64,000 nt of DNA from Cloacibacterium normanense (GTDB taxonomy: Bacteria; Bacteroidota; Bacteroidia; Flavobacteriales; Weeksellaceae). The notes under the pieces were generated by a model that was not told the origin of the DNA, ran no database searches, and saw only the letters and a list, made by a program, of their open reading frames with translations. Both the position numbers and the translations under genes were made by a program. The stretch covers positions 62,001 to 126,000 of the forward strand of contig NZ_PTPZ01000002.1 of assembly GCF_002943105.1 (NCBI RefSeq), given 5' to 3'. This document shows, one piece after another, positions 9,265 to 19,469 of the stretch; position 1 is the stretch's first letter, and every line of letters starts with the position of its first letter.

Positions 9265-10209
9265 TTATTTCTTACCAAAAACAGAAATATTTATGTATCG
9301 CTTAGGATTTTCTTTAAGGTCTAAAATTAGACTATTAAGGTTCTGAGAAGTTTTATTGAGGTTATTGTATAATTCTTCATCTTTAGCTAGTTTACCAAGA
9401 CTTCCTTCTCCATTATTAATCCCAGAAATTACCTGATTGAGTTTATTAGAAACTTCCGAAAGTCTTTCTACTGTTTGATTAAGCTGTTTCGTATCAATAC
9501 TTTCTGCAACTTTTCCATATTTCTCTACAGCAGCATTGGCAGAAATCATAGTTTTATTAGCATTATCAAGTACATTCTCTACTCTACCTTGACTAGAAAC
9601 CAATAATCTATTGGTTTGGTCAGAAGTATTTTTGAAAGAAGCAACTGTCTGGTTAAGACTTGCCAAAAGTATTTTAATTTCTCTTCTGTTTTGTTCGTCT
9701 ACAATTTTATTAGTCGCTGCCATTGTAGAATCTAGTTTAGTTAAAACACTTTGCACTTGATCTTTTACAGGGCCTACTTGCGAAGATAAACTTGCCATCA
9801 AAGAAGATTGAAAAGTTCCTCTTAAAGTGTCTCCATCTTTAGCAAAAGGTGCTTTATCATAAACCAAATGAATTCGTGCTTGTTTACCAGACATAATTCC
9901 CGGTTCAAAGATTTCTACAGTAGAATTTTTTGAAAAATTAAAACCTTTATCTACTAAAACTTTAACCACAAAATAAATGGTTCCGTCTTTAGCTGTTTGA
10001 GGAAGGATTTTATCTACCTGTCCTACTTTCAAACCGTTAATAGAAACTGGATTAGACTGTTCTAAACCGTCTACATTGTCAAATTTTGCGTAGTAAATAT
10101 TATCAGATGTAAAGAAACTTTTCCCCTTCATAAACTGGAAAAGAATAACGAATCCTACAATAGCTAAAAGTGCTATTAAACCTGCTTTTATTTCTTTAGT
10201 GTATTTCAC
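9265..10209 (-). CDS. MCE/MlaD-domain lipid-transport protein
   Basis: A 314-residue protein anchored by one N-terminal helix (GLIALLAIVGFVILFQFMKG), followed by an MCE domain at about residues 25-105 (YYAKFDNVDGLEQSNPVSIN, then GLKVGQVDKI) and a long helical tail rich in N, S and Q. MCE proteins form the periplasmic lipid-binding ring of Mla-type phospholipid transporters. The GTG at 10209 begins VKYTKEIKAGL, the usual family start; an upstream TTG at 10266 would give an unlikely leader. The ABC parts of such a system, mlaE and mlaF, lie 11 kb away at 21.6-23.1 kb, and are its likely partners. Confidence 0.85.
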   Translation of the reverse strand: MKYTKEIKAGLIALLAIVGFVILFQFMKGKSFFTSDNIYYAKFDNVDGLEQSNPVSINGLKVGQVDKILPQTAKDGTIYFVVKVLVDKGFNFSKNSTVEIFEPGIMSGKQARIHLVYDKAPFAKDGDTLRGTFQSSLMASLSSQVGPVKDQVQSVLTKLDSTMAATNKIVDEQNRREIKILLASLNQTVASFKNTSDQTNRLLVSSQGRVENVLDNANKTMISANAAVEKYGKVAESIDTKQLNQTVERLSEVSNKLNQVISGINNGEGSLGKLAKDEELYNNLNKTSQNLNSLILDLKENPKRYINISVFGKK

Positions 10210-10288
10210 AATTTTATGAATTTTTATGCGCAAATATACTACTTTTTGAAGTAATGGTAGTTTCAATATTTCTGCATATTGTTATAAA

Positions 10289-10320
10289 AAAAGCGACTTT
10301 TTCTAGAAAAAGTCGCTTTT
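10289..10320 (-). terminator. Strong intrinsic terminator
   Basis: Self-complementary stretch AAAAGCGACTTTTT-CTAG-AAAAAGTCGCTTTT, giving a long stem with a U run on the minus strand, 18 bases past the stop of the PpiD-like gene. The adenine run on the other side could let it work in both directions. Confidence 0.85.
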
Positions 10321-10338
10321 AAATATTTTTGAGAAGAA

Positions 10339-12480
10339 TTATTGAGCTTGAGAAGTTTTATCCCATACTTCAATTCTGTAATCTTCTATCTTAGCATTGT
10401 CTTGTAAACTCTTCATTAATGATTGGCTAAACATTTGAGCACCTTGTTGTTGCATTGCTTGCATAATTTGTTTAGCGTCTCCTGGTTGTTTGTTTAGCTT
10501 AACCGCTTTTTGTGTTACTACAAATACTCCAGTTGCACCTTCTACTGGTTTAGAGATTTTACCTTTTTTAACACCAAATGCAGCTCCAGCAACTTTAGCT
10601 TCCATAGCACCCCCTACAAATGGAGAGAATAAACTTACTTGCGAAGATTGTTTAGTGGTTCCAAATAATTTAGCGATAGCATCTAAATTTGTTGCTTTAC
10701 TAGCAGTGATTTTTTCGCTAATTTTTTTCGCTAATAATTGATTTCTTACAATTGGTTCTACTTGTTCTCTTACAGATTCTGGATCTGCAATTCCCGCTTC
10801 TTGCTTACCGTTTAAGTATACTACGATGTAGTCACCATTACCAGTAGTAAAGATATTGGTTTCTCCTTTTTCTCTTTCTTTATTGAAAGCCCAAGCTAAA
10901 ATTTCTTCGTCTTTATCTGTACCTAATCCTTGGATTTGACCTTGGAATCTTTTTACAGATTTTGGATTTTGGAAATTGAAATTTTTCTTATTCGCTCCGT
11001 TTGCAAAATCATTGAAAGATTTCCCTTGAACTGATTGAATGAAAGTATTTGCTTCTGTATACACTTTGTTTTCTGTTTCTTTAGAAGCTCTGATGTCTTT
11101 TGCTAAGTTTGCAATTTTGTAAACTGGCATTTTATTTTCGTTAACAATGATATGATAACCGAAATCAGTTTCTACTACACCTACAGCTCCTTTTGCGTTT
11201 CCTTTAACCCAATCTCCGAAAGGTTTAGCGTAGTTATTGTCATTATCTAAAATCCAACTTAGCATACCTCCTCTTTGCGCAGCACCTGGCTCATCAGACA
11301 TTTGTACATATTCGTTGAATTTCAATGGATCAGCTTTTACTAATGCACCAATGCTGTCTGCTAATTTTTTAGCTTCTTCTTTGGTTCTTGTTTGCTTTTC
11401 ATCTGCTCTCATTGCACCTTTGTATGCAAACAAAATGTGTTTAGGCATTGTAGCGCTGCTCTTTCCTACTAATTTGGTCACATAATATTTGTCACCAGAT
11501 TTATAAGGTCCAAAAAATTGTCCTACAGAAGCACCTTTTACAAAAGCTTGCGCTTCTTGAGGAATTTCTTGGTCAGAAACAAATGAATATTTAATTTGTG
11601 CTTCAGAGTTTAATTCTACGAACATAGAATCGTTCGGAGTGTTTTTGAAACTTTCTAAGCCATTACCATTATCTACACCTTCGTTGTAAAGTTTGTTAAT
11701 TTCTTTAAGAGCTAAAGCATCATCTGCTGCACTTGGTTTTGCAGGAAAATATACGATTCCTAAGTTTCTAGCAGCTTCAGATTTAAACATCACTGGATGT
11801 TTTTTGATATAATTTGCTAAATCTTCAGTAGCTACTTTTACAGGATTTTTAGCAGCAAAAGCAGCATAATCTACTTTCACGAAATCTATATCAGCAACTT
11901 CGTCTCTTTGCTTCATTAATTCAGCAGCTTCTTTTTTGTTGGCTGTAATTCCTGTAGTAACGTTTGCAAAAAGCTGTCTTGCCATCATTCTGTATTCGAT
12001 AGCCTTTTTAGCTTTTAACCATTCGTTATATTGGTTTACGTCTCCACTATTTTTAAGTTCTTCGATTTGCTTTTTAATTTCAGCAACTTTGAAGTTTCCT
12101 TTTTCGTCAAAATTCTGTGGATTCTGCTCTTTAGAAAACATTGGGTCAAATTGTAATTGATTCCAGAAAATTTCATCTGTAATTTTTAACCCCATTTTAT
12201 CAAACTGTTGTTCGATTAATTTAGACTGTACCAAAATTTGCCAAGCCTGTTCTTCTAAGCCTTGCTGTGGTTGCCCTTGAGATTGTTGTTGTAACAAACT
12301 TAATTGGTCATTAAATTCATCACGAGTGATTTCTACACCATTTACCTTTCCGAGAATATTTGGATTTTTACCAAACATTTTTTCAAAACTATCAGGATTT
12401 ACTAGAAAGGCAAGTAAGCCTATCGCAACCATTCCTAATAATAGCCAAGGTCTCTTTCTTATTGAAGCTGTAATTGACAT
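10339..12480 (-). CDS. PpiD/SurA-like periplasmic peptidyl-prolyl isomerase
   Basis: A 713-residue chaperone anchored in the inner membrane by one N-terminal helix (RPWLLLGMVAIGLLAFLVNP). It has a SurA_N-type chaperone region (NGVEITRDEFNDQL onwards) and a central parvulin PpiC domain beginning near KHILFAYKGAMRADE and ending at VVETDFGYHIIVNENK. The architecture and length match the PpiD family, which helps outer-membrane proteins leave the translocon. It is transcribed away from lon, and both being protein-quality genes, the shared 331-base region may coordinate them. The substrate range is unknown. Confidence 0.9.
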   Translation of the reverse strand: MSITASIRKRPWLLLGMVAIGLLAFLVNPDSFEKMFGKNPNILGKVNGVEITRDEFNDQLSLLQQQSQGQPQQGLEEQAWQILVQSKLIEQQFDKMGLKITDEIFWNQLQFDPMFSKEQNPQNFDEKGNFKVAEIKKQIEELKNSGDVNQYNEWLKAKKAIEYRMMARQLFANVTTGITANKKEAAELMKQRDEVADIDFVKVDYAAFAAKNPVKVATEDLANYIKKHPVMFKSEAARNLGIVYFPAKPSAADDALALKEINKLYNEGVDNGNGLESFKNTPNDSMFVELNSEAQIKYSFVSDQEIPQEAQAFVKGASVGQFFGPYKSGDKYYVTKLVGKSSATMPKHILFAYKGAMRADEKQTRTKEEAKKLADSIGALVKADPLKFNEYVQMSDEPGAAQRGGMLSWILDNDNNYAKPFGDWVKGNAKGAVGVVETDFGYHIIVNENKMPVYKIANLAKDIRASKETENKVYTEANTFIQSVQGKSFNDFANGANKKNFNFQNPKSVKRFQGQIQGLGTDKDEEILAWAFNKEREKGETNIFTTGNGDYIVVYLNGKQEAGIADPESVREQVEPIVRNQLLAKKISEKITASKATNLDAIAKLFGTTKQSSQVSLFSPFVGGAMEAKVAGAAFGVKKGKISKPVEGATGVFVVTQKAVKLNKQPGDAKQIMQAMQQQGAQMFSQSLMKSLQDNAKIEDYRIEVWDKTSQAQ

Positions 12481-12811
12481 TTTATATATAAGTATTTAAA
12501 ATCAGTGTGCGAAAATACATAATTTTAAGATAATAGAGAAATTTTATCACTCATTTTCATTCGTTTATATTTATTTTTTTAAAGGATTTTACAGAAGTCT
12601 ATTTGGTAAATATTTCACAATCGACCACCACTTTGAAAATCAGTTCAGTTTTCTAGAATAAAAAAAGGAAAATTTGTCCATAAAAACTCTTGGCATAGCT
12701 ATTGCGAATATTATATTACTCTTTATTTTAGGCAAGAAAATTTCGAATCTTGTCTTGGTAATTGATTTATATACCTTAAAAATGACAATTTGTCATTCTA
12801 ATTTTTAGATT
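12481..12811. other. Divergent intergenic region between ppiD-like and lon
   Basis: 331 bases without a gene. The first part is A/T-rich. A sigma-54-type element lies at 12690-12705. The lon leader beyond it holds two small inverted repeats: CAAGA...TCTTG around 12733-12752 and AATGACA-ATT-TGTCATT at 12781-12797, just before the lon start. The latter could form a hairpin near the initiation site. No small gene is evident. Confidence 0.6.
12690..12705 (+). promoter_or_regulatory. Sigma-54 (-24/-12) promoter of lon
   Basis: TTGGCATAGCTATTGC has GG and GC exactly ten bases apart, the hallmark spacing of RpoN promoters (TGGCAc-N5-TTGC). It is oriented toward lon and would start a leader of roughly 95 bases. 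RpoN promoters need an activator ATPase, and one is encoded at 50267-51550 in this window. Confidence 0.7.
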
Positions 12812-15202
12812 ATGATTGAAATAGAAGATATCGCTTTTGAAAATTTTTTAGACGAAAATTTTAGTATCGTGGCAAACGAAGAAAAACAAACCAAAGAAGA
12901 AAAAGCGCAAGAGATTTTTCCGATTCTACCTGTTAGAAATATGGTGATGTTTCCGAAAGTGGTTATCCCAATCACTGCGGGAAGAGAAAAGTCTATTAAA
13001 TTATTAGAAGAAGCACAAAAAAATGGTCAACTAATCGGAATTTTGAGCCAAAAACTCTCTCAACAAGAAAATCCTACCGAAAAAGACCTTTACCAAATAG
13101 GAACTATTGCTAAAATCATTAAAATCATCAAACTTCCTGATGGAAATATTTCTGCAATCACGAGAGGAGTTCAGCGTTTCAAAGTGAAAAATTTCATTGA
13201 AACCGAACCTTATTTCACCGCAGAAATAGAAAAATTAAAAGATTCTTCTACCAAAAAGAAAGAAGAATATGAAGCTTTGATTGATAACATCAAGGATTTA
13301 GCAATTAAAATCATAGAAATAGACCCTAATATTCCTGGTGCAGCTAATTTTGCCATCAGAAATATTGAAGGACAAGAAGATTTACTGAATTTCATCTGCG
13401 TAAATGCAAATTTCTCTTCGGAAAACAAACAAAAACTTCTGGAAGAAAAATCATTGATGAAACGTGCAGAATTATGCTATGAACTGATGCATGATGATTT
13501 CAGAAGATTAGAATTGAAAAATCAAATTCATCAAAAAACTTCTCGCGATTTAGACAAACAACAGAGAGAATATTTCCTGAGCCAACAAATCAGAACGATT
13601 CAAGAAGAATTAGGCGGCGGAACGGAAACCGATGTAGATGAACTGAAGAAAAAAGCAGAAAAAATTTCTTGGAAACCAGAAATTCAGGAACATTTCGAGA
13701 AAGAACTGAAAAGACTTCAGCGCCATAATCCCAATTCGCCAGATTATAATGTACAGAGAAATTATCTAGATTTCTTCACAGATTTGCCTTGGAATTCTTA
13801 TTCTAAAGACATTTTTGATATTCCAAAAGCTGAAAAAATCTTGAATAAAGACCATTTCGGTTTAGAAGACATCAAAAAAAGAATTTTAGAACACATGGCA
13901 GTTCTGAAATTGAAAAATGACATGAAATCTCCGATTTTGTGTTTAGTTGGTCCTCCTGGAGTCGGTAAAACTTCCCTCGGAAAATCTATTGCAGACGCTC
14001 TCGGAAGAAAATATGTAAGAATGAGTTTAGGAGGTCTGCATGACGAATCAGAAATCCGTGGACACAGAAAAACTTACATCGGTGCAATGGCGGGAAGATT
14101 ATTGCAAGCCATCAAAAAAGCGGGAACTTCTAATCCAGTTATCGTTTTAGATGAAATAGACAAACTTGGACAAGGAATTCACGGCGACCCTAGTTCTGCA
14201 CTTTTGGAAGTTCTAGACCCAGAACAAAACCACAGTTTTTATGATAATTTCTTAGAAATTGGGTATGATTTGTCAAAAGTGATGTTCATTGCTACAGCCA
14301 ATTCGCTTTCTACGATTCAAACGCCACTTTTGGATAGAATGGAAATCATTCAACTTTCGGGTTATACCATTGAAGAAAAGGTAGAAATCGCAAAACGCCA
14401 TTTGATAAAAAAACAAATGGAAGAAACTGGCCTACAAAAAGACGCTTATAAACTAGGAAATAAAGAAATTGCACACGTAATAGAAGCTTTCACCAGAGAA
14501 AGCGGTGTAAGAAATTTAGAAAAACAAATCGCCAAAATTTCTCGTTGGGTTGCCCTACAAATTACGATGAATAAAGAATACGACCCGAAAATTTCCATTC
14601 AGAAAATTGATGAAATCCTAGGCGTTCCGATGTCTAAAAATTTCTCAGAAATGATGGATGTTCCAGGTGTAGTTACAGGATTAGCTTGGACTTCGGTTGG
14701 TGGTGATATCTTATTCATAGAGAGTATTTTAAGCAAAGGAAAAGGTAATCTTACGATGACAGGAAATCTAGGAAATGTAATGAAAGAATCTGCAACCATT
14801 TCGCTAGAATACATCAAAGCAAAACACGAAAGTTTAGGTATTTCTTTAGAAGATATTGAAAATAAAAACATCCACGTTCACGTTCCAGAAGGCGCCACTC
14901 CAAAAGATGGACCAAGTGCAGGAATTGCAATGCTAACGAGCATGGTTTCCAGCTATTTAAATAAAAAAGTAAAACCACATTTGGCAATGACTGGGGAAAT
15001 TACTTTAAGAGGAAAAGTGCTTCCAGTTGGCGGAATTAAAGAAAAATTGTTGGCTGCAGTAAGAGCAGAAATTAAAGAAGTGATTCTGTGCGAAGAAAAC
15101 AGAAAAGATGTTTCGGAAATCAACCAAAACTATCTTAAAAATCTAAAAGTTCATTATGTGAAAACCATGAAAGAAGTAGTGGAATTAGCGATTGAGAAAT
15201 AA
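12812..15202 (+). CDS. lon: ATP-dependent protease Lon
   Basis: A 796-residue cytoplasmic AAA+ serine protease that removes misfolded and regulatory proteins. It has the N-terminal LAN domain ([20 protein letters not shown]), a coiled region, an AAA+ module with Walker A GPPGVGKT at 380-387 and Walker [10 protein letters not shown], and a C-terminal protease domain with the Ser in DGPSAGIA (Ser702) and the Lys in [10 protein letters not shown] (Lys745), 43 residues apart as in other Lon proteases. Length is usual for the family. It is monocistronic: a sigma-54-type promoter stands before it and a perfect hairpin terminator after it. Confidence 0.97.
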   Translation: MIEIEDIAFENFLDENFSIVANEEKQTKEEKAQEIFPILPVRNMVMFPKVVIPITAGREKSIKLLEEAQKNGQLIGILSQKLSQQENPTEKDLYQIGTIAKIIKIIKLPDGNISAITRGVQRFKVKNFIETEPYFTAEIEKLKDSSTKKKEEYEALIDNIKDLAIKIIEIDPNIPGAANFAIRNIEGQEDLLNFICVNANFSSENKQKLLEEKSLMKRAELCYELMHDDFRRLELKNQIHQKTSRDLDKQQREYFLSQQIRTIQEELGGGTETDVDELKKKAEKISWKPEIQEHFEKELKRLQRHNPNSPDYNVQRNYLDFFTDLPWNSYSKDIFDIPKAEKILNKDHFGLEDIKKRILEHMAVLKLKNDMKSPILCLVGPPGVGKTSLGKSIADALGRKYVRMSLGGLHDESEIRGHRKTYIGAMAGRLLQAIKKAGTSNPVIVLDEIDKLGQGIHGDPSSALLEVLDPEQNHSFYDNFLEIGYDLSKVMFIATANSLSTIQTPLLDRMEIIQLSGYTIEEKVEIAKRHLIKKQMEETGLQKDAYKLGNKEIAHVIEAFTRESGVRNLEKQIAKISRWVALQITMNKEYDPKISIQKIDEILGVPMSKNFSEMMDVPGVVTGLAWTSVGGDILFIESILSKGKGNLTMTGNLGNVMKESATISLEYIKAKHESLGISLEDIENKNIHVHVPEGATPKDGPSAGIAMLTSMVSSYLNKKVKPHLAMTGEITLRGKVLPVGGIKEKLLAAVRAEIKEVILCEENRKDVSEINQNYLKNLKVHYVKTMKEVVELAIEK

Positions 15203-15225
15203 TTTTACAAATCCATATTAAATTT

Positions 15226-15261
15226 AGGACAAGACGCAAATTTGCGTCTTGTCCTTTTTTA
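15226..15261 (+). terminator. Terminator of lon
   Basis: Perfect 15 + 15 base palindrome, AGGACAAGACGCAAA followed by its reverse complement, ending in TTTTTT, 23 bases past the lon stop. Confidence 0.88.
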
Positions 15262-15387
15262 CAAAACTCTGAAATTCTAGAACTTATATTGCAAACCAAG
15301 TTTACAAAAACAAAAAACCACTTTTACAAACTTTACAAGAATCTTGTGCTCAACTTTGAGGAAGTCTAACCACAAAAACCTTAAACA

Positions 15388-16317
15388 ATGAACACAAAAT
15401 TTCAAAAACTAGTTTTCGCAACCTTTATTTTAGCGGGATTATTTTCTTGTCAAAAATCTGAAAGGGTAGATGCCGAATACGAAAGCGCTGCCATGACCGC
15501 AGATTCTACTACTATTCAAAAAGATGAAGTTTCTTACGCCGCTTCTCAACAAATTCCAGACAAAAAATTTGTAAAAACCGCAGAAGTCAGCATGGAAGTA
15601 AAAGACGTTTACGAAGCCACAGTTCACATAGAAAATACACTGAAAAATCTCGGCGGATTTGTTACCAAAAGTGAATTACAAAGTCAAGTTATCGAAGAAG
15701 AAACCTACAATACTTCTGACCAAAATGCGGTTTTACTCAGAAAATTCAATTCTTACAATAAGATGCAAGTAAGAGTTCCTTCGGAAAAATTAGGTGCGTT
15801 TCTCACTTCTGTAAATGACCGAAAACTTTTCTTGAACACCAGAATTATTTCGGCTGAAGATGTGACCAACAATGCTAAAATTGCGGAACTTGAATTGAAA
15901 AAAATCAATAAAACGGGCGAAGTGATTTCTCAAATGAAAAACAATGAAAAGAAAGCAAACCTCACCGAAGAAAACGAAGAGGAAAACAACACCCAACAAA
16001 TTGAAAATCTGAACCTTGCAGACAACATCAAATACAGCACTGTAGACATTTACATTAAAGAACCAAAAGTAAGAATCGCCGAAATTGCCATTACCAACAC
16101 CCAATTTTACGACAATAAATACCAAGTCAATTTCTTCTACGAGGCAAAATCTTCTCTACTTAACGGATTTTATTTCGTGCAAAAATTTTTTGTTTTCTTG
16201 CTGAATTTCTGGCCTTTATTTTTGGGAATTTTAATCGTAATTTATTTTGCAAAGTATAACCTTACGACTATTATCTTCCCGAAAAAAATTTCAAAATCTG
16301 AGAATGTCGAAAAGTGA
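15388..16317 (+). CDS. DUF4349 lipoprotein
   Basis: A 309-residue envelope protein. MNTKFQKLVFATFILAGLFS precedes Cys21, the lipidation site. The body (about residues 60-235) matches the DUF4349 pattern: KFVKTAEVSMEVKDVYEA, GGFVTKSELQ, MQVRVPSEKLGAFL, then a charged helical insert and VDIYIKEP. A C-terminal membrane helix (VFLLNFWPLFLGILIVIYFA) gives a second anchor. The family's role is unknown. It is a stand-alone gene between the lon terminator and a convergent small membrane protein. Confidence 0.85.
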   Translation: MNTKFQKLVFATFILAGLFSCQKSERVDAEYESAAMTADSTTIQKDEVSYAASQQIPDKKFVKTAEVSMEVKDVYEATVHIENTLKNLGGFVTKSELQSQVIEEETYNTSDQNAVLLRKFNSYNKMQVRVPSEKLGAFLTSVNDRKLFLNTRIISAEDVTNNAKIAELELKKINKTGEVISQMKNNEKKANLTEENEEENNTQQIENLNLADNIKYSTVDIYIKEPKVRIAEIAITNTQFYDNKYQVNFFYEAKSSLLNGFYFVQKFFVFLLNFWPLFLGILIVIYFAKYNLTTIIFPKKISKSENVEK

Positions 16318-16319
16318 TA

Positions 16320-16772
16320 CTAATAAATGTTTTCTGTAATTTTAGGAACCCAAATTATTAAGATTTGATAAAAGACAATCATCACTAAAAAGAAGGCGAA
16401 AGCATATTCTTTTAGTTTTTTAAAATGAGTATAGAAGTGTTGTAATCCTTGATTTTGATTATTACGCTTCGTGAAATTTTTCATTCTAAACTCCATAATT
16501 TTTCTCATGAAAAATAAAATGGGAATTGCAAAAGAAAACATTAAAATCAATGCAAACTTGAAGGCTGGAAATTCTTGCTTAAATTTTTCAAAAAATAAAA
16601 AACACAAAACAGTCAAAAAAAGCAAGCCTAGAGAAAGATAGAAATATTTTTTTTTGAAGTCAACTAACCTTGTAAAATAGGAAAAAGAGCTAAAACCTAA
16701 AGAGATTACTGTAAAAGATAAAAGTATTTGAAAAATCACGTTATTATTTTTCTCAAAGATAACAAAATTCAT
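16320..16772 (-). CDS. Small polytopic membrane protein, unknown
   Basis: A 150-residue protein with four hydrophobic stretches (about 10-30, 42-60, 70-92 and 115-140) and a short basic loop rich in K and N between the third and fourth. It converges with the DUF4349 gene, the stops being almost in contact. There is no recognisable family motif. ATG at 16772-16770 is clear. Codon use is AT-rich like many hydrophobic proteins here, so I take it as real but of unknown function. Confidence 0.6.
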   Translation of the reverse strand: MNFVIFEKNNNVIFQILLSFTVISLGFSSFSYFTRLVDFKKKYFYLSLGLLFLTVLCFLFFEKFKQEFPAFKFALILMFSFAIPILFFMRKIMEFRMKNFTKRNNQNQGLQHFYTHFKKLKEYAFAFFLVMIVFYQILIIWVPKITENIY

Positions 16773-16796
16773 AAAATCTTAAAGCCTTTAAATTTT

Positions 16797-16824
16797 TTGG
16801 GGCTTTTATTTTTGCGTAAATTTG
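16797..16824 (+). promoter_or_regulatory. Vegetative Bacteroidota promoter of pgi
   Basis: A TTG at 16797-16799 and TAAATTTG at 16817-16824, 17 bases apart, match the known -33 TTG / -7 TAnnTTTG pattern of Bacteroidota. The pgi start is 74 bases further on. Confidence 0.65.
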
Positions 16825-16898
16825 CACGGACTTTGTCCGTTTTATGAAGATGAATAAAACTGTAAATTTTAGTTGTTAAACCTTAAACCAAAAGAATT

Positions 16899-18539
16899 AT
16901 GTTACCAAAAATAAATCCAGAAAACACACAAGCTTGGAAATCACTCAACGAACATTTTGCACAAAATGATTTTGACCTAAGAACACTTTTTCAAGAAAAC
17001 GCTGAACGTTTCCAACAGTTTTCAGTAAAAAAAGAAAATTATCTTTTTGATTTTTCTAAAAATTTAATTGACCAAAAAGCATTTGGTTTATTGCTTCAAT
17101 TAGCAGAAGAAACACAATTGAAAACTGCCATTAATGCTATGTTTTCTGGTGAAAAAATAAATGAAACCGAAAAAAGATCAGTTCTTCACACTGCTTTGAG
17201 AGATTTTTCTGACAAAGAAATTCTTGTAGACGGCGAAAACATAAAACCAGGAATCAAAAAAGTTCTTGACCACATGAAAGCTTTCTCCGAAAAAGTAATT
17301 TCTGGAGCTCACAAAGGTTTCAGCGGAAAAGAAATTACTGATGTGGTAAACATCGGAATTGGAGGTTCAGATTTAGGACCTGTAATGGTAGTTTCGGCAC
17401 TTAAACACTTCAAAACAAGATTAAATGTACATTTCGTTTCGAATGTAGACGGAAATCACATGGCAGAAGTAGTGAAAAACTTAAATCCAGAAACTACACT
17501 TTTCATCGTAGCTTCTAAAACGTTTACCACTCAAGAAACCATGACCAATGCAAATTCTGCAAAATCTTGGTTCTTAAAAGCTGGAAAAGAAGAAGATGTA
17601 GCGAAACACTTTGTAGCTTTATCTACTAATATTCAAGCGGTTAAAGCATTCGGAATTGCAGAAGAAAATATTTTTGAGTTCTGGGATTGGGTTGGCGGAA
17701 GATATTCACTTTGGAGCGCCATTGGTTTAAGCATCGTTTTAGCGGTAGGTTATGAAAATTTTGAAAATTTATTGAAAGGAGCTTACGAAACTGATGTACA
17801 TTTCCAAACGGCAGATTTCAAAGAAAACGTTCCTGTTTTAATGGCGCTTTTGGGAATTTGGTACAGAAATTTCTTTGATGCAAGTTCTTATGCTATTTTA
17901 CCGTACTCTCAATATTTAGATAGATTTGCAGCGTATCTTCAACAAGGAGATATGGAATCTAACGGAAAATCAGTAGACAGAAATGGTGAATATGTAACCT
18001 ATCAAACTGGCCCGATTATTTGGGGAGAACCAGGAACGAATGGTCAACATGCGTTCTATCAATTGATTCACCAAGGAACAGAACTCATTCCTGCAGATTT
18101 TATCGCTTATGTAAAATCTTGCAACGAAGTTTCTGACCATCAAGAAAAATTATTAGCGAACTTTTTCGCTCAAACTGAGGCACTTGCATTCGGAAAAAGC
18201 GAAGACGAAGCAAGAGCAGAATTAGTAAAAGAAGGAAAATCTGAAGAAGAAATTGAAAAATTAGTAAAATTCAAAACCTTCATGGGGAATACACCTACTA
18301 ATTCATTCTTTATCAATGAACTAACTCCATTTTCACTAGGACAACTCATCGCACTTTATGAACACAAAATCTTCGTACAAGGTGTGATTTGGAATGTGTT
18401 TAGTTTTGACCAATTTGGTGTAGAATTAGGAAAAGTGTTAGCAGGAAAAATCCTACCAGAACTTACTGATAATGAGAAAGTAAACTCACATGATTCTTCT
18501 ACAAATGGTTTAATAAACTATTTCAAAGAAAATAAGTAA
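16899..18539 (+). CDS. pgi: Glucose-6-phosphate isomerase
   Basis: A 546-residue cytoplasmic enzyme that interconverts glucose-6-phosphate and fructose-6-phosphate in glycolysis. Signature segments are [60 protein letters not shown] (with the catalytic Glu), [15 protein letters not shown] and, near the end, [16 protein letters not shown]. Length is normal for the long bacterial form. It is followed 39 bases later by folD on the same strand. Confidence 0.96.
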   Translation: MLPKINPENTQAWKSLNEHFAQNDFDLRTLFQENAERFQQFSVKKENYLFDFSKNLIDQKAFGLLLQLAEETQLKTAINAMFSGEKINETEKRSVLHTALRDFSDKEILVDGENIKPGIKKVLDHMKAFSEKVISGAHKGFSGKEITDVVNIGIGGSDLGPVMVVSALKHFKTRLNVHFVSNVDGNHMAEVVKNLNPETTLFIVASKTFTTQETMTNANSAKSWFLKAGKEEDVAKHFVALSTNIQAVKAFGIAEENIFEFWDWVGGRYSLWSAIGLSIVLAVGYENFENLLKGAYETDVHFQTADFKENVPVLMALLGIWYRNFFDASSYAILPYSQYLDRFAAYLQQGDMESNGKSVDRNGEYVTYQTGPIIWGEPGTNGQHAFYQLIHQGTELIPADFIAYVKSCNEVSDHQEKLLANFFAQTEALAFGKSEDEARAELVKEGKSEEEIEKLVKFKTFMGNTPTNSFFINELTPFSLGQLIALYEHKIFVQGVIWNVFSFDQFGVELGKVLAGKILPELTDNEKVNSHDSSTNGLINYFKENK

Positions 18540-18578
18540 ATTTGGAATAAATCTAAAAAGTAAATAAAAAGAAAAAAC

Positions 18579-19466
18579 ATGGCACAAATTCTCGACGGTC
18601 TAAAAGTTTCAAAAGAAATAAAGGTTGAAATTAAAGCAGACGTAGAAAAAATTATTGCAAGCGGCAAAAGAGCACCTCATCTCGCAGCAATTTTAGTAGG
18701 AAACAACGGCGCGAGCGAAACTTACGTTGCCAGCAAAATAAAAGATTGTAAAGAAGTAGGATTTACTTCATCGCTTTACAGATTTTCGAGCACCGCTTCT
18801 GAAGCAGAAGTTTTAGAAAAAATTGCAGAACTCAATGTAGACCCAGAAGTTGACGGATTCATCGTTCAGTTGCCTTTACCAAAACAAATGGACCAAGAAA
18901 AAGTAATCATGGCGATTAATTCTCATAAAGATGTAGATGGTTTTCACCCCGAAAATTTTGGAAGAATGGCACTCGAAATGAGTACGTTTTTACCAGCTAC
19001 ACCTTTTGGAATCCTTACATTACTAGAACGTTATAACATCGAAACCAAAGGTAAAAACTGTGTCATTATCGGTAGAAGTAAAATCGTAGGAAGACCCATG
19101 TCTATCTTAATGGGAAGAAAAGATTTCCCAGGAAATGCTACAGTTACGGTAACGCACTCTTACACTCCACACATTGATGAATTTACCAAAAATGCAGACA
19201 TTGTGATTACTGCATTAGGAGATCCAGAATTTTTAAAAGAAGATATGATTAAAGATGGTGTAGTGATTGTAGACGTAGGAATTACCCGAGTAGAAGATGC
19301 TAATGCACCAAAAGGTTATAGAATTGTAGGAGATGTAGATTTCGAAAGTTGTGAGAAAAAAGCAAGTTGGATTACTCCAGTTCCAGGAGGAGTGGGACCA
19401 ATGACTAGAGCGATGTTATTAAAAAATACTATTTTAGCATACAAACACACGATTTATAAAGATTAA
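18579..19466 (+). CDS. folD: Bifunctional methylene-THF dehydrogenase / methenyl-THF cyclohydrolase
   Basis: A 295-residue cytoplasmic enzyme that moves one-carbon units between the 5,10-methylene and 10-formyl forms of tetrahydrofolate. It carries the substrate-site Tyr-x-x-x-Lys in ETYVASKIKDCKEVG, the VDGFIVQLPLPKQMD motif, the dinucleotide-binding region IGRSKIVGRPMSILMG, and PVPGGVGPMTRAMLL near the end. The extra GRKDFPGNATVTVTHSYT insert is as in other Bacteroidota FolD. It ends three bases before queE. Confidence 0.96.
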   Translation: MAQILDGLKVSKEIKVEIKADVEKIIASGKRAPHLAAILVGNNGASETYVASKIKDCKEVGFTSSLYRFSSTASEAEVLEKIAELNVDPEVDGFIVQLPLPKQMDQEKVIMAINSHKDVDGFHPENFGRMALEMSTFLPATPFGILTLLERYNIETKGKNCVIIGRSKIVGRPMSILMGRKDFPGNATVTVTHSYTPHIDEFTKNADIVITALGDPEFLKEDMIKDGVVIVDVGITRVEDANAPKGYRIVGDVDFESCEKKASWITPVPGGVGPMTRAMLLKNTILAYKHTIYKD

Positions 19467-19469
19467 GAA

